Assembly (NCBI RefSeq): GCF_003345655.1
Contig: NZ_QQOH01000001.1
Location: 682,001-746,000 of the forward strand
Direction of reading: 5' to 3'
From: Motiliproteus coralliicola
GTDB lineage: Bacteria > Pseudomonadota > Gammaproteobacteria > Pseudomonadales > Balneatricaceae
DNA: 64,000 bases
The notes below the pieces were generated by a model. The model searched no databases and was not told the origin of the DNA. It saw nothing but the letters and a program-made list of their open reading frames with translations. How positions within the stretch are numbered: the stretch's first letter is position 1; every line of letters starts with the position of its first letter. The position numbers and the translations under genes were made by a program. Positions 18,101-29,700 of this stretch are shown in pieces.

Positions 18101-20467
18101 TTAACAACGACAACTGCTTATCGCCATCCTCATTGAACCCCTTAAAGCCTCAACCAACTCAATATCTGGCTGCCCGTTCACTGGTAATTCCCCGTCTTCG
18201 GCCTCGACTTCAAGCTGTCTGAGTAATCGACTGGCGCGAATAAACCCCAGGGTGTCGCAAGCACCAGCGAGCTTGTGGGCCAGTTCGGCGCAGTCGACCG
18301 GGTCTTGGTCTTCCAGGCCTTTGAGCAGGGCTGGCCATAGCTCTTGGTACACCTCGCAGAAGCTTTCCATTAGGGCAGCCAGCTTTTTGTCACCCAGCAG
18401 TTTGCGGTGAATGTCCAACACCGAATGATCGACCAATGGTGTGGTTTCGATGACGGTGCTGGTGGGTGTTGTTGTGGTTGCCGACGTGGTCGTAGTCGCA
18501 AAGGGAACTTGACCCGATTGATCAATAAAGTCGAGCAGTTGTTGTTCTTTGACCGGTTTGGCAATCACATGATGGATACCGACCTCGGGGTAGCGGTGGA
18601 CATCGTCAGGGCGTACGTTGGCAGTCAGTGCCGCGATGGGCGTGTGCTGATTCACCGAGTTAGGATCGGCGGTAATTTTGCGGCTGACCTCAAGACCGCT
18701 GATCCCGGGCAGGTGCATATCCATCAAGATCAGATCAAACCGCTGCTGCATGGCGATGTCGACGGCGTCGGGGCCGTTTTCTACCACCGTGACCCGGTGA
18801 CCGTAATGATCCAGTAAGCCCAGCACTACCTGTTGATTGATCCGCATATCTTCCACCAGCAGGATCTCTTTGCGGCTGGCGGGTTGGGGTGGTGGTGCTA
18901 TCTGTTGAGGAGCGGGTTCAATGCGCAAAGGCAGCTCCAGCCAGAAACAGCTGCCTTCACCCAGATCGCTGTCCAGCCCAATACGGCCGTTCAATGCGGC
19001 GGCCAGCTCTTTGCAGATCGTTAATCCCAGGCCACTGCCGCCGAAACGTCGGGTGATACTGTCATCAGCTTGGGTGAAGCGATCGAAGATCAGTGACTGC
19101 AGCGAAGGATCGATTCCGATACCGGTATCTTGCACCGTCAGTCTCAGCCATTGGCTGTTGTCGTCGCCACTTAGCTGAGCTGCAGCTAGGCTAACCGATC
19201 CCGAGTCGGTGAATTTGATCGCATTGGATAACAGATTGGTCAGTATCTGCCGCAGCGCGCCAGCGGCGCCCAAACAATCATCGTTGATGCCAGGATCAAT
19301 CTGCAGGTTTAGCGCCAACTGCTTCTGTTCTGCTCCAGGTCCCATCAAGGTGATCAGACTATTGAGCAGCGTTGATAGAGTGAAATGGGTTTCTTCGGCG
19401 ACATAGGCACCTTCGACCAGTTGGCCGTATTGCAGCACATGATCGAAGGTTTCCAGCAGCGCATCGCAAGCTTCGTGAAGCACTTTGACCTGGTCGTTCT
19501 GATCGCTGCCGAGGTCGTTCTTTTCCAGCAGCTGGATCATCCCCAGCATGCCGTTCATTGGGGTGCGGATCTCATGGCTCATCGTCGACAGAAACTGTGA
19601 CTTGGCGTTGTTGGCTTGTTCGGCGGCCTCTTTGGCTTGTTGCAGGCTCCGGGTGCGCCGTTCCACCATCGTCTGCAACTTGTCGCGGTTATAGCGCAGT
19701 GCCTGTTGCTCTTCGTCCCGTTGCTGACGGTCATGGCGGATCGCTTGGCGCATTTCGTTCAGGGCCGATGCCAGTTGATCCAGCTCATCCGGCTGTTGAG
19801 GGGCGATACGATCTAGCTGCAGCGGGTGATCGAGTCTGCCGGCTCCGATCTGGTGACTGTAATCGGCCATCGCTTCCAAGTGTCGGGTGATCAAACGATA
19901 GAAGATCACCACGATCACCAGCACGATCAGCATTACCAATAGGGTCTGGCTCAGCAGGGTATTGAGGCCGTTTTTCCACACTCGCTGATCGATGGCCTGG
20001 ATATCGAAGAACACTTCCAACTGTCCTAACGGATAGCGCTCACCTGAGGCCGACAGATGCACCAGATCAAAGGCTTTGCGCTCAAGCTGGTGCGAAGGGA
20101 GGTTCGACTCATTGGTTGTAGGCGTGAAAGCACCGAGACGATCCTGGTAACTGAGTTGGAGGTGTCCTACATCGGGCAGACTCCTAATCCCTTTGAGTTG
20201 CAGCTCAACCTGGGCCCTATCCAGATCCCATAAACTCTTTGCCAGGGTCTCCAGATAGCTGGACTGGATCAGTTCGGCCTGATGTTCAAGGGAGCGTAGT
20301 TCACGACGATAATCCAGATTCAGTTGCAGCGCGGTTGCACAGAGCGTGAATAGGATTCCGGTGGCGAGTACGTAACCGAGGATTCGATAGCCCAGAGGGT
20401 GTTTCTGGGCATAGCCAGTCAGGTTTTGAAGACGCATCGATAGGCGATCAGACATGGGCAGGCTCAT
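18101..20467 (-). CDS. Hybrid sensor kinase with HAMP, HATPase, REC and Hpt
   Basis: 788 residues. Two transmembrane helices (about 25-45 and 185-205) enclose a short periplasmic domain; then HAMP, coiled coil and an H-box ([18 protein letters not shown] near 300). An ATPase with G-G-S-G-L-G-L-T, a receiver with phosphoacceptor in [10 protein letters not shown] and a C-terminal Hpt domain with histidine near 731 (A-E-L-A-H-K-L-A-G) complete a four-step phosphorelay like TorS/BarA. A run of threonines links REC and Hpt. The start ATG overlaps the stop of the upstream binding-protein gene (ATGA), so the two are translationally coupled. The partner binding protein probably senses the ligand. Confidence 0.93.
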   Translation of the reverse strand: MSLPMSDRLSMRLQNLTGYAQKHPLGYRILGYVLATGILFTLCATALQLNLDYRRELRSLEHQAELIQSSYLETLAKSLWDLDRAQVELQLKGIRSLPDVGHLQLSYQDRLGAFTPTTNESNLPSHQLERKAFDLVHLSASGERYPLGQLEVFFDIQAIDQRVWKNGLNTLLSQTLLVMLIVLVIVVIFYRLITRHLEAMADYSHQIGAGRLDHPLQLDRIAPQQPDELDQLASALNEMRQAIRHDRQQRDEEQQALRYNRDKLQTMVERRTRSLQQAKEAAEQANNAKSQFLSTMSHEIRTPMNGMLGMIQLLEKNDLGSDQNDQVKVLHEACDALLETFDHVLQYGQLVEGAYVAEETHFTLSTLLNSLITLMGPGAEQKQLALNLQIDPGINDDCLGAAGALRQILTNLLSNAIKFTDSGSVSLAAAQLSGDDNSQWLRLTVQDTGIGIDPSLQSLIFDRFTQADDSITRRFGGSGLGLTICKELAAALNGRIGLDSDLGEGSCFWLELPLRIEPAPQQIAPPPQPASRKEILLVEDMRINQQVVLGLLDHYGHRVTVVENGPDAVDIAMQQRFDLILMDMHLPGISGLEVSRKITADPNSVNQHTPIAALTANVRPDDVHRYPEVGIHHVIAKPVKEQQLLDFIDQSGQVPFATTTTSATTTTPTSTVIETTPLVDHSVLDIHRKLLGDKKLAALMESFCEVYQELWPALLKGLEDQDPVDCAELAHKLAGACDTLGFIRASRLLRQLEVEAEDGELPVNGQPDIELVEALRGSMRMAISSCRC

Positions 20468-21246
20468 TGATCGGGAGCCAGGTAGCGTTGGCTCTGTTTC
20501 TGAATCAGGCGGGTGAGGGTACCGTCTTGACGCATCCGGGTCAGATGCCGGTCGATCTCGGGCAGGTGGTGGGCCAGGCCACTGTGGTGGCCGATGGCGA
20601 GGTAGTAGTACTCGGTGCTGATCACAGGGTCGAGCGGCACGATCTGGTTAAAGCCCAGTTTTTGGCTTTGCAGCTCGCCGCTCAGGCGCCCCAGCGGCAT
20701 AAAGTCGATCCGACCCAAGGCCAGCTTGCCGAAATTTTGCAGCCCGCTTGATACGTACTCGATTCGGGTGTGGTCGCGCAGATAACGATCGAACTTGTCG
20801 CCGAAACTATCGCCCAGAAGTAAACCGACGGTTTTACCCTCGAGGTCTTCTAACCGATCAAAGCTAAACGGGTGTTGGCGGTTGATAAACAGGCTGATCG
20901 GATCACTGATCACCGGCTGTCTGCTGAAATGCAGGTAGCGTTCGCGTTCGGCTATCCGATAGGCGGCCACCACGATATCGACCTGACCCTGTTCGACCTG
21001 GCGCAGACAGCGCTTCCAGTTGCTCTCGGCCTGGAGTTCGACCTCGTAGCCCAAGGCATTGAACAGTAGCTGGCTGACCTTGGGGGCAACCCCCAGCAAC
21101 TGCCCTTGCTGTACCCAGGAAACCGGCGGATAGAACGGGTGGCCGCAGGCTTTGATCACCGGTGTCTGGGCGTTGACTGTTCCAGAGGCCTGCAGCAACA
21201 GAACGATCAGGCTGCACTGTAGCCACCGAGCGAGGCGGGCGTTCAT
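20464..21246 (-). CDS. Periplasmic family-3 solute-binding protein (sensor accessory)
   Basis: 260 residues. The Sec signal peptide ends around A-S-G-T-V-N-A-Q. The mature protein has the bilobed SBP_bac_3 pattern (G-Y-E-V-E-L-Q-A-E, then V-D-I-V-V-A-A-Y-R, then [13 protein letters not shown]). It is coded between a response regulator and a hybrid kinase, with four-base overlaps on both sides, and there is no ABC permease nearby. The likely job is therefore ligand presentation to the kinase periplasmic domain, comparable in role to TorT for TorS although TorT belongs to another fold family. The ligand is unknown; an amino acid or methylated amine is a guess from the neighbouring operon. Confidence 0.88.
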   Translation of the reverse strand: MNARLARWLQCSLIVLLLQASGTVNAQTPVIKACGHPFYPPVSWVQQGQLLGVAPKVSQLLFNALGYEVELQAESNWKRCLRQVEQGQVDIVVAAYRIAERERYLHFSRQPVISDPISLFINRQHPFSFDRLEDLEGKTVGLLLGDSFGDKFDRYLRDHTRIEYVSSGLQNFGKLALGRIDFMPLGRLSGELQSQKLGFNQIVPLDPVISTEYYYLAIGHHSGLAHHLPEIDRHLTRMRQDGTLTRLIQKQSQRYLAPDQ

Positions 21247-21974
21247 GTGAGTTCCGTCGGTCTCGGCGTGAACAGGTAGCCGGTACCGTGAACGGTCAGG
21301 ATTAGTTTCGGGTTGCTGGGGTCATCGTTGAGCTTGCGCCTGAGCCGCCCGATCAGCACATCCACGGTGCGATCGCTGGGAACCCATTCCCGGTCGCGAA
21401 TCTGCTCCATGATCTGTTCCCGATTCATCACCTGGCCGGCATGATTGATTAGGCAGTTCAGTAGCTGAAACTCACCGTCAGTCAGCTGGGTCGGATGTTG
21501 ATGCTCATCGATCAGTTGGCGCCGGTCGATGTTCAACTTCCAGCGGTCAAACTGCTTGAAGTTATGCATCAATGCATCGGTGGGCTTGGCATCGGTACAG
21601 TGGCGGACCCGGCGTACCAGGTTTTTGGTCCGGGCCAGGATCTCGCGAGGATTAAATGGCTTGGTGATGTACTCATCGGCACCGCACTCCAGTCCGATCA
21701 GTCGATCTACCTCATCCTGGCGTCCGGTAACCAGGATGATCCCGACCTCGCTGTTGACTCTCAGCTCACGGGTCAATGTCAGACCGTCTTTACCCGGCAG
21801 GCGAATATCGAGCAGCAGTACATCGATCATCTCGCTGCGTAGAATGCCTTCGGCCTGTTCGGCGGTTTCGGCGCTGAATACCCGGTAGCCTTCCTCCTCG
21901 AAGTAGCTGTTCAGGCATTGGCGTGTCATTTTCTCATCGTCGACGACAAGAATACTGGCTTCAGTTTCCATCAT
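21243..21974 (-). CDS. TorR/OmpR-type response regulator
   Basis: 243 residues. Receiver domain with D15-D16, phosphoacceptor in V-L-L-L-D-I-R-L-P-G (about 57) and lysine in Y-I-T-K-P-F-N-P. Winged-helix output domain (about 140-235) with V-D-V-L-I-G-R-L-R-R-K-L. First gene of the operon regulator-binding protein-kinase, each gene overlapping the next by four bases. It is divergent from glyA-sdaA-soxBDAG, and the intergenic region holds a series of GTCG repeats at 19-22 base spacing, the kind of array OmpR/TorR proteins bind. It is a good candidate regulator of the sarcosine/serine operon. Confidence 0.93.
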   Translation of the reverse strand: MMETEASILVVDDEKMTRQCLNSYFEEEGYRVFSAETAEQAEGILRSEMIDVLLLDIRLPGKDGLTLTRELRVNSEVGIILVTGRQDEVDRLIGLECGADEYITKPFNPREILARTKNLVRRVRHCTDAKPTDALMHNFKQFDRWKLNIDRRQLIDEHQHPTQLTDGEFQLLNCLINHAGQVMNREQIMEQIRDREWVPSDRTVDVLIGRLRRKLNDDPSNPKLILTVHGTGYLFTPRPTELT

Positions 21975-22117
21975 TGCTGGCCCTTGTTCAGCCGACGTCT
22001 TGCGGCTTTGTTATGGTTATGGTTAGGGGAGCGGTGGTTGTTTGACGGTTCCTTATCGGTTGGCGATCAGGTCGCCCGATCCGTTTACATATGATTTACA
22101 AATTTTCACAAGCCTGA

Positions 22118-22207
22118 GTCGCTGTATGCGACAGCCTTGTCGCAAATACGCAGCTGTTGTCGCTATCTGCAAGCACTGTCGTAAATCCGCAGCATCGAGT
22201 CGTTGTC
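22118..22207 (+). promoter_or_regulatory. Array of GTCG direct repeats upstream of glyA
   Basis: GTCG begins at 22118, 22140, 22159, 22178 and 22199 (spacing 22, 19, 19, 21). Three copies extend to TGTCGCAAATACGCAG, TGTCGCTATCTGCAAG and TGTCGTAAATCCGCAG. The first forms a palindrome, GTCGC-TGTAT-GCGAC (22118-22132). Repeats two helical turns apart, between a response regulator gene and its neighbouring metabolic operon, make a likely binding array. Confidence 0.6.
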
Positions 22208-22302
22208 AGACAGTTTCGCTCGCCTTGCCCTCCCTAAGATGATTTCCAACCCTTACGGCCAGTCGCCTCATCGGCGCCGAATGCCACGGGTATCGAGACA
22301 AC

Positions 22303-22317
22303 GGGGCCGGAGGCCCC
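22303..22317 (+). promoter_or_regulatory. Leader hairpin before the glyA ribosome-binding site
   Basis: GGGGCC-GGA-GGCCCC sits four bases before CGGGAG, the glyA ribosome-binding site. It is likely to affect mRNA stability or initiation. Confidence 0.4.
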
Positions 22318-22336
22318 CAACGGGAGAATAAAAAGA

Positions 22337-23614
22337 ATGTTCAGCAAGAGTGACAACATCGAAAGCTTCGACCCCGCGCTGTGGGCCGCGATTGAGCAGG
22401 AAGAGGTACGTCAGGAGGCCCACATCGAACTGATCGCCTCGGAGAACTACACCAGTACCCGTGTGATGCAGGCCCAGGGGACGCTGCTGACCAACAAGTA
22501 CGCCGAAGGCTACCCCGAGAAGCGTTACTACGGCGGTTGCGAGCATGTCGATGTGGTTGAGCAACTGGCGATCGATCGTGCCAAAGAGCTGTTCGGTGCC
22601 GACTACGCCAACGTGCAGCCGCACTCCGGTTCCCAGGCCAATGCCGCCGTCTATATGGCGCTGGTCAATCCCGGCGATACCGTACTGGGCATGAGTCTGG
22701 CCCATGGTGGCCACCTGACCCACGGTTCCCACGTCAACTTCTCCGGCAAGATCTACAACGCGGTTCAGTACGGTCTCAACGAGGCGACCGGTGAAATCGA
22801 CTATGACCAAGTCGAAGCCCTGGCCCGTGAACATCAGCCGAAGATGATCGTCGCCGGATTCTCCGCCTATTCGCAGATCGTCGACTGGGCCCGTTTCCGC
22901 CAGATCGCCGACGAGGTGGGCGCCTATCTGTTTGTCGACATGGCCCACGTTGCCGGGCTGGTCGCCGCTGGTCTCTATCCGAACCCGCTGCCCTACGCCG
23001 ATGTCGTCACCACCACCACCCACAAGACCCTTCGCGGCCCCCGTGGTGGCCTGATTCTGGCTCAGGACAACGGTCACTCTGATCTCAATGATCTGGTTAA
23101 GAAACTCAACTCAGCCGTTTTCCCGGGAGGCCAGGGCGGGCCGTTGATGCACGTGATCGCGGCCAAGGCGGTGGCTTTCAAAGAAGCGCTGTCGCCTGAA
23201 TTCAAAACCTACCAGCAACAGGTGGTGCGCAATGCCCAGGCGATGGCCGAGGTGTTTATCGAGCGCGGCTACGACGTCGTCTCCGGCGGCACCGAAAACC
23301 ATCTATTCCTGCTCAGTCTGATCAAGCAGGGGCTGACGGGTAAGGATGCCGATGCTGCGCTGGGTAGTGCCTGTATCACCGTTAACAAAAATGCGGTGCC
23401 GAACGACCCCCAGTCGCCGTTTGTGACCTCAGGGCTGCGTATTGGCTCACCGGTGATCACCACTCGGGGCATGAAAGAGGCGCAGTGCCGCGAACTCAGT
23501 GGCTGGATCGCCGACATCCTCGATGCCATGCAGAGCGGTAGCGCCGACGAGGCTATTGCCGAGGTGAAGCAGAAAGTGACCAGCCTCTGTGCCGATTATC
23601 CGGTCTATCGCTGA
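22337..23614 (+). CDS. glyA: Serine hydroxymethyltransferase
   Basis: 425 residues, full length for GlyA. PLP enzyme interconverting glycine plus 5,10-methylene-THF and serine in the cytosol. The PLP lysine is in the [14 protein letters not shown] motif (about 230). The N-terminal S-E-N-Y-T-S substrate/folate motif and Y-P-x-x-R-Y-Y-G-G are intact. It leads the operon glyA-sdaA-soxBDAG-purU. Here the enzyme can use the glycine and methylene-THF made by sarcosine oxidase to build serine, so it is probably a catabolic paralogue and not the only housekeeping copy. The ribosome-binding site is CGGGAG. The upstream GTCG repeat array points to control by the divergent response regulator. Confidence 0.97.
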   Translation: MFSKSDNIESFDPALWAAIEQEEVRQEAHIELIASENYTSTRVMQAQGTLLTNKYAEGYPEKRYYGGCEHVDVVEQLAIDRAKELFGADYANVQPHSGSQANAAVYMALVNPGDTVLGMSLAHGGHLTHGSHVNFSGKIYNAVQYGLNEATGEIDYDQVEALAREHQPKMIVAGFSAYSQIVDWARFRQIADEVGAYLFVDMAHVAGLVAAGLYPNPLPYADVVTTTTHKTLRGPRGGLILAQDNGHSDLNDLVKKLNSAVFPGGQGGPLMHVIAAKAVAFKEALSPEFKTYQQQVVRNAQAMAEVFIERGYDVVSGGTENHLFLLSLIKQGLTGKDADAALGSACITVNKNAVPNDPQSPFVTSGLRIGSPVITTRGMKEAQCRELSGWIADILDAMQSGSADEAIAEVKQKVTSLCADYPVYR

Positions 23615-23660
23615 GGCGCTCTGGTTAACGCCACACCCTGACAGAACAACAAGAAACAAC

Positions 23661-23680
23661 CCGCCCGGGACACCGGGCGG
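23661..23680 (+). promoter_or_regulatory. Intercistronic hairpin glyA-sdaA
   Basis: CCGCCCGG-GACA-CCGGGCGG is a perfect eight-pair stem with a tetraloop, ending four bases before the AGGAG of sdaA. There is no U tract, so it more likely protects or insulates the mRNA than terminates. Confidence 0.6.
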
Positions 23681-23696
23681 TACAGGAGACTCTGCC

Positions 23697-25079
23697 ATGG
23701 CGATCAGTCTGTTCGACATGCTGAAGATCGGTATCGGTCCGTCCAGTTCTCATACCGTGGGGCCGATGAAGGCCGCCCATCTCTTTGCCACCGCGCTTGA
23801 GCAGAATGGCTTGATAACCCAGGTCGCACGGGTTCAATCGCAGCTGTACGGCTCTCTGGGAGCAACCGGTAAGGGCCACGGCTCCGGGCCGGCGGTATTA
23901 CTGGGTTTGGAAGGGCACCTGCCCGAAACCGTCGACCCCGCCATCGTTCAACCCCGCAGCCGGGTGATCAGCGGTACTGCTCAGCTAAAACTGGCCGGGA
24001 GTCATCCGATCAGCTACCAGGAAGATCAGGACCTGATCTATCACCGACTCGAATCGTTGCCGTTTCACGCCAACGGCATGAGCTTTACCGCGTTCGATGC
24101 CCAGGGGACGGTGATCAGTCATAAGGTCTACTACTCGGTTGGCGGCGGTTTTGTGGTCGATGAGGATGCGGTCGGGACCGATCGGATCGTCGAAGACCAA
24201 ACCGAACTGCCGTACCCGTTCAGCACCGGCGAACAGCTGTTGCAGATCTGTCGCGAGACCGGTCTTTCCATCGCCGAAGTGATGCTGAAAAACGAGCAGG
24301 TCTGGCGCAGCGAAGAGCAGGTGCGCGAAGGCATCCTTGAGATCTGGAAGGTGATGCAGGAGTGCGTCCATAACGGCACCCATAACGAGGGCACCTTGCC
24401 GGGCGGACTCAAGGTCAAGCGTCGGGCGGCGGCCCTGTATCAGAGCCTCAACAATCGTACCCGGATGGACCTGATCACGCCGTCGATGGGCGCCATGGAC
24501 TGGGTCAATCTCTATGCCCTGGCGGTCAACGAAGAGAATGCGGCCGGTGGTCGAATGGTCACGGCGCCGACCAATGGTGCGGCGGGGATCATCCCGGCGG
24601 TGCTGCACTACTACATCAATTTCTGCCCCAACTCCAACGAGGAGGGGGTGATCCGCTTCCTGCTGACTGCCGCTGCGATCGGCATTCTGTTCAAGGAAAA
24701 CGCTTCGATCTCGGGCGCCGAAGTCGGCTGTCAGGGCGAGGTGGGTTCGGCCTGTGCCATGGCGGCTGCGGGCCTTGCGGAGGTGACCGGTGGCTCGCCG
24801 GAGCAGGTGGAGAATGCCGCCGAAATCGGTATGGAGCACAACCTGGGTCTGACCTGCGACCCCATCGGCGGGCTGGTGCAGGTGCCCTGCATCGAGCGCA
24901 ACGCCATGGCGGCGCTGAAGGCGATCAATGCCGCGACCCTGGCGCTACGGGGTGATGGCGAGCACTTCGTGTCGCTGGACAAGGTGATCCACACCATGCG
25001 CGAAACCGGTCAGGACATGCTGGAGAAATACAAAGAAACGTCTCGGGGCGGGCTGGCGGTCAACGTGATCGAGTGTTGA
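23697..25079 (+). CDS. sdaA: L-serine dehydratase, Fe-S type
   Basis: 460 residues from the ATG at 23697, which has AGGAG eight bases upstream; the frame is open further back without homology. It deaminates L-serine to pyruvate and ammonia with an oxygen-sensitive [4Fe-4S] cluster. N-terminal beta domain starts with the hallmark [14 protein letters not shown]; the C-terminal alpha domain carries candidate cluster cysteines in [14 protein letters not shown] and [14 protein letters not shown]. Length matches SdaA/SdaB. It passes serine made by GlyA to central metabolism. In Pseudomonas the equivalent gene (sdaB) lies after the sox genes; here it sits between glyA and soxB. Confidence 0.96.
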   Translation: MAISLFDMLKIGIGPSSSHTVGPMKAAHLFATALEQNGLITQVARVQSQLYGSLGATGKGHGSGPAVLLGLEGHLPETVDPAIVQPRSRVISGTAQLKLAGSHPISYQEDQDLIYHRLESLPFHANGMSFTAFDAQGTVISHKVYYSVGGGFVVDEDAVGTDRIVEDQTELPYPFSTGEQLLQICRETGLSIAEVMLKNEQVWRSEEQVREGILEIWKVMQECVHNGTHNEGTLPGGLKVKRRAAALYQSLNNRTRMDLITPSMGAMDWVNLYALAVNEENAAGGRMVTAPTNGAAGIIPAVLHYYINFCPNSNEEGVIRFLLTAAAIGILFKENASISGAEVGCQGEVGSACAMAAAGLAEVTGGSPEQVENAAEIGMEHNLGLTCDPIGGLVQVPCIERNAMAALKAINAATLALRGDGEHFVSLDKVIHTMRETGQDMLEKYKETSRGGLAVNVIEC

Positions 25080-25142
25080 TCGACCGACCGAAACCAATAC
25101 CTGCACTTTGAAAGGCAGGGATGAATCATGAGGACTAACACA

Positions 25143-26396
25143 ATGCAGAAATATTCGGGTTTCGGGCTGCTCAAACACGCCCTGAGTTACCACGAAAACT
25201 GGCAGCGGGCCTGGCGCAATCCCAAGCCCAAGAAAAAGTACGACGTGGTGATTGTCGGCGGTGGCGGCCACGGGCTGGCGACGGCCTATTACCTGGCCAA
25301 GGAGCACAAGATCACCAATATCGCGGTGATCGAGAAGGGGTACCTGGGCGGTGGCAACACGGCACGAAATACCACCATCGTTCGCTCCAACTACCTCTGG
25401 GACGAGGCCGCGCACCTGTACGAGCATGCGATGAAGCTCTGGGAAGGATTATCACAGGACCTGAACTACAACGTGATGTTCTCCCAACGGGGCGTATTGA
25501 ACCTGGGCCACACGCTGCAGGATATGCGTGATATCGAGCGTCGGGTCAATGCCAACCGCCTTAACGGTATCGATGGCGAAGTGCTGGATGCCAAGCAGGT
25601 CTCCGAGATCGTGCCGATCATGGATTGCAGCGACAACACCCGTTATCCGGTCATGGGTGCGTCCTGGCAGCCCCGTGCCGGTGTGGCCCGTCATGATGCG
25701 GTGGCCTGGGGCTTTGCCCGCGCGGCGGATCAGCTCGGGGTCGATCTGATCCAGCAGTGCGAAGTGATCGACATCCTGACCGAAGATGGCGCTGCCATCG
25801 GGGTCGAAACCAAGCAGCACGGCACCATTCATGCCGATCGGATCGGCTGCGTGGTGGCCGGTAACTCCAGCGTGCTGGCCAAGATGGCCGGTTTCAAGCT
25901 GCCGCTCGAGTCCCATCCGCTGCAGGCGTTGGTTTCCGAGCCGATCAAGCCGATTCTGGATACCGTGGTGATGTCTAACCATGTCCACGGTTATGTGTCC
26001 CAGTCGGACAAGGGCGACCTAGTGATCGGTGCCGGTATCGACGGCTATACCGGTTATGGTCAGCGCGGTTCCTACCCGACCATCGAACACACCATCCAGG
26101 CGATCGTTGAGCTGTTCCCGATCTTCAGCCGGGTGCGGATGAACCGCCAGTGGGGCGGTATCGTCGATACCTGTCCGGATGCCTGTCCGATCATCTCCGA
26201 CACCCCGGTTGAGAACCTGTTCTTCAACTGCGGTTGGGGTACCGGTGGTTTCAAGGCCACCCCGGGATCAGGCAACGTGTTTGCCGCCACCTTGGCCAAG
26301 GGCGAGGCCCACGAGCTGGCCAAACCGTTCTCCATGTTCCGTTTCCACGACGGCTCCCTTATCGACGAACACGGCGCGGCCGGCGTCGCCCACTGA
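25143..26396 (+). CDS. soxB: Sarcosine oxidase beta subunit
   Basis: 417 residues from the ATG at 25143, where homologues begin (M-Q-K-Y-S-G-F-G); an in-frame ATG at 25128 would add five residues. Flavoprotein subunit of heterotetrameric sarcosine oxidase. The FAD-binding motif [15 protein letters not shown] is at about 43-57, and the region with the family's covalent-FMN histidine ([14 protein letters not shown]) follows. It oxidatively demethylates sarcosine to glycine, with the methyl group going to tetrahydrofolate through SoxA. The close match in order and sequence to pseudomonad SoxB makes the call secure. Gene order is soxB-D-A-G. Confidence 0.97.
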   Translation: MQKYSGFGLLKHALSYHENWQRAWRNPKPKKKYDVVIVGGGGHGLATAYYLAKEHKITNIAVIEKGYLGGGNTARNTTIVRSNYLWDEAAHLYEHAMKLWEGLSQDLNYNVMFSQRGVLNLGHTLQDMRDIERRVNANRLNGIDGEVLDAKQVSEIVPIMDCSDNTRYPVMGASWQPRAGVARHDAVAWGFARAADQLGVDLIQQCEVIDILTEDGAAIGVETKQHGTIHADRIGCVVAGNSSVLAKMAGFKLPLESHPLQALVSEPIKPILDTVVMSNHVHGYVSQSDKGDLVIGAGIDGYTGYGQRGSYPTIEHTIQAIVELFPIFSRVRMNRQWGGIVDTCPDACPIISDTPVENLFFNCGWGTGGFKATPGSGNVFAATLAKGEAHELAKPFSMFRFHDGSLIDEHGAAGVAH

Positions 26397-26412
26397 CCGG
26401 AGGAGGATTCCC

Positions 26413-26706
26413 ATGTTTTTGATCTATTGCCCCCACTGCGAAGAACATCGCGAAGAGGAGGAGTTCCACGCCAAAGGTCAGGCCCATATCGCTCGGCCGT
26501 TGGACCCGGACAACTGTACCGATGAGGAGTGGGCCCAGTTTCTCTATTTCCGCGATAACCCTCGCGGCCTGCACCACGAGCTCTGGGTTCATGCCAGCGG
26601 CTGTCGCAAGTTTTTCAATATCACCCGCGACACCCAGAGTTACGAGATCAAAGAGACCTACAAGGTCGGCGAGCAGCCCGGCGTAACTGCGGCCAAGAGT
26701 GCCTGA
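26413..26706 (+). CDS. soxD: Sarcosine oxidase delta subunit
   Basis: 97 residues from the ATG at 26413 with a perfect AGGAGG. Small zinc-binding subunit; the zinc ligands are the N-terminal C-P-H-C pair, a histidine (E-F-H) and the late C (S-G-C-R-K-F-F). The family's D-N-P-R-G-x-H-x-E-L-W-x-H motif is present. It binds to SoxA/SoxB and is needed for the tetramer. Sixteen bases separate it from soxB, and soxA starts ten bases after its stop. Confidence 0.97.
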   Translation: MFLIYCPHCEEHREEEEFHAKGQAHIARPLDPDNCTDEEWAQFLYFRDNPRGLHHELWVHASGCRKFFNITRDTQSYEIKETYKVGEQPGVTAAKSA

Positions 26707-26716
26707 GGAGAACAGC

Positions 26717-29700
26717 ATGACATCTTCCAACCATGTCCAGCCAAATCGTCTCCAGAACGGCGGCCGCATCGATCGCAGCCAGCCGGTGACATTTGAATAC
26801 AACAACAAAACCTATCCCGGTTTTGTCGGTGATACCCTGGCATCAGCGATGCTGGCCAACGGTATCGACGTAGTCGGTCGTAGTTTTAAGTACAGCCGGC
26901 CGCGCGGCATCATTGCCGCCGGTGCCGACGAGCCGAATGCGGTGCTGCAATTGGGTGCCACCGAAGCGACCCAGGTACCCAATGTCCGTGCGACCCAACA
27001 GGAGCTGTTCCATGGCCTGGTGGCCAAATCTACCAATGGTTGGCCCAGCACCGATAACGATCTGATGAGTTACGTCGGCAAGGTTGGCGGTCGGATGATG
27101 CCGCCCGGGTTCTACTACAAGACCTTTATGTATCCGCAGTCGCTATGGGACACCTACGAGGGCTTTATCCGTAAGGCGGCCGGTCTGGGTCGCTCACCGG
27201 TCGAGAACGACCCGGATATCTACGATCAGATCAATCATCACTGCGATGTCATGGTCGTGGGTGCTGGGCCTGCCGGTTTGTCGGCGGCGTTGGCCGCGGC
27301 ACGAACCGGTGCACGGGTGATCCTGGCCGATGAACAGGCCGAGTTCGGTGGCATGCTGTTGCACAGTGACGAGCTGATCGATGGCCAGCCGGCGCAGCAG
27401 TGGGTCAGCCGAGTGGTGGGTGAACTGGTGGGGTTGGAGAATGTGACCCTACTGCCGCGCTCAACCGTGAATGGTTACCACGATCACAACTTCCTGACCA
27501 TCCACGAGCGTCGCACCGATCACCTGGGTGATCTTGCACCCAAGGGGCAGGTTCGTCAGCGGATGCACCGAGTCCGTGCGGCCTGGGTCGTGCTGGCCAG
27601 TGGGGCGATCGAGCGTCCACTGGTCTACGCCAATAACGATGTTCCTGGCTGCATGCTGGCGTCAGCGGTCTCCACCTATATCAAACGTTACGCGGTGGTG
27701 CCCGGCAATCAGCTGGTGCTGATGACCACCAACGATCAGGGCTACCAGGCGGCACTGGATTGGCATGATGCCGGTCGCAAGGTAGTGGCCATCGTCGACA
27801 CCCGGGCTGAACCGACCGGTGCCTGCGTGCTGGAAGCGCAGCGTCGCGGTATCGAACTAATCAAAGGCTCGGCCGTCATCGAAGCCAAGGGCAGCAAGCG
27901 GGTCAATGGCGTTAGCGTCGCCGCGATCAATGCCAGCGGCGAGCGGGTCACAGGCAACATCCGCAGCTTGTTCTGCGACACCCTGGCCAGTGCCGGCGGT
28001 TGGAGTCCGGCGGTACACCTGTCTTGTCATACCGGCAGTCGCCCGGAGTGGCGCGAGGATGTGCAGGCGTTCGTTCCGGGCAAAACCGTGCAGAAGCAGC
28101 TCACCGCCGGAGCGATCAACGGCAGTTATCGCCTCAGTGCCTGTTTGGAAGAGGGCGTTCGTCAGGGTGTATTGGCGGCCGCCAATGCGGGCTTTGGCCA
28201 ACAGTCCGATGATATCGTCGAGATTCCCAGCGTTGACGGTGAAGTTGAACAGACCGCTCCGATGGCGCTGTTCCACGTTCCCCACACCAAGCCGACCAGC
28301 CGGGCACCGAAGCAGTTCGTCGATTATCAGACCGACGTGACCGCGGCGGGGATCGAACTGGCGACCCGGGAAGGATTCGAGTCGATCGAGCACGTGAAGC
28401 GTTACACCGCGATGGGCTTTGGTACCGACCAAGGCAAACTGGGCAACATCAATGGCATGGCGATCGCGGCTAAATCGATGAACAAGTCGATCCCGGAGAC
28501 TGGTACCACCATCTTCCGTCCCAACTATACGCCGATCACCTTCGGTGCCATTGCCGGGCGCAACTGTGGCGAACTGTTCGATCCGAAGCGCTACAGCGCC
28601 ATGCACCGTTGGCACGTCGAGAACGGGGCCAAGTTCGAGGATGTCGGGCAGTGGAAGCGGCCCTGGTACTTCCCCAAGCCGGGTGAGTCGATGCAGGACG
28701 CACTGAATCGCGAATGTCTGGCGACCCGTGAGAGCGTCGGTATTTTGGATGCCTCGACCCTGGGCAAGATCGATATCCAGGGTAAGGATGCCCGCGAGTT
28801 CCTGGGTCGGGTGTACACCAATGCCTGGGCCAAACTGGGGGTCGGCAAATGTCGCTACGGCCTGATGTGTGGCGAAGACGGCATGGTTTTCGATGACGGG
28901 GTCACCGCCTGTCTGGCAGAAAACCACTTCGTCATGACCACCACCACCGGTGGCGCCGCCCGGGTACTGGAGTGGTTGGAACTCTACCACCAGACCGAGT
29001 GGCCGGAGCTGGAGGTGTACTTCAACACCGTCACCGATCAGTGGTCGACGCTGACGATCTCCGGTCCGAACAGTCGCAAACTACTGTCGGAACTGACCGA
29101 TGATATCGATCTGTCCGGCGACAACTTCAAGTTTATGGATTGGCGCGAAGGTACCGTGGCCGGCGTTCCGGCGCGGGTATTCCGGATCTCCTTTACCGGT
29201 GAACTGTCGTTTGAAGTCAACGTGCAGTCCAACTACGGCATGCAGGTGTGGGAGAAGGTGTTTGAAGCGGGTAAGAAGTACAACCTGACCCCGTACGGCA
29301 CCGAAACCATGCATATCCTGCGCGCCGAGAAGGGCTTTATCATCGCTGGTCAGGATACCGATGGCTCGGTGACGCCGATGGATCTGGGCATGGGCTGGTG
29401 TGTCGCCAACAACAAGCCGTTCAGCTATATCGGCAAGCGCGGTATGGCCCGCGAGGATTGCGTCAAACCCAACCGTAAGCAGTTGGTGGGACTGAAAACC
29501 AAGGATCCGCAGAAGGTGATTCCTGAAGGTTCCCAAGCGGTCGCCGATCCCAATCAGCCGATTCCGATGACCATGCTCGGTCATGTGACCTCGAGCTATT
29601 ACAGCGCTTGCCTGGGACACAGCATCGCGATGGGGTTTGTCCGTGGTGGTCTCGACAAGATGGGTGAGAGTGTTTACTACCCGCAAGCCGATGGCAGTGT

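Noticed and set aside
22260-22336. Glycine riboswitch before glyA
   Set aside because: No paired aptamer core was visible; only a short GC hairpin.
23985-24839. 284-codon antisense frame over sdaA
   Set aside because: His/Arg-rich shadow with no recognisable domain.
27857-28990. 377-codon antisense frame over soxA
   Set aside because: Shadow of a highly conserved sense gene; no ribosome-binding site or domain.
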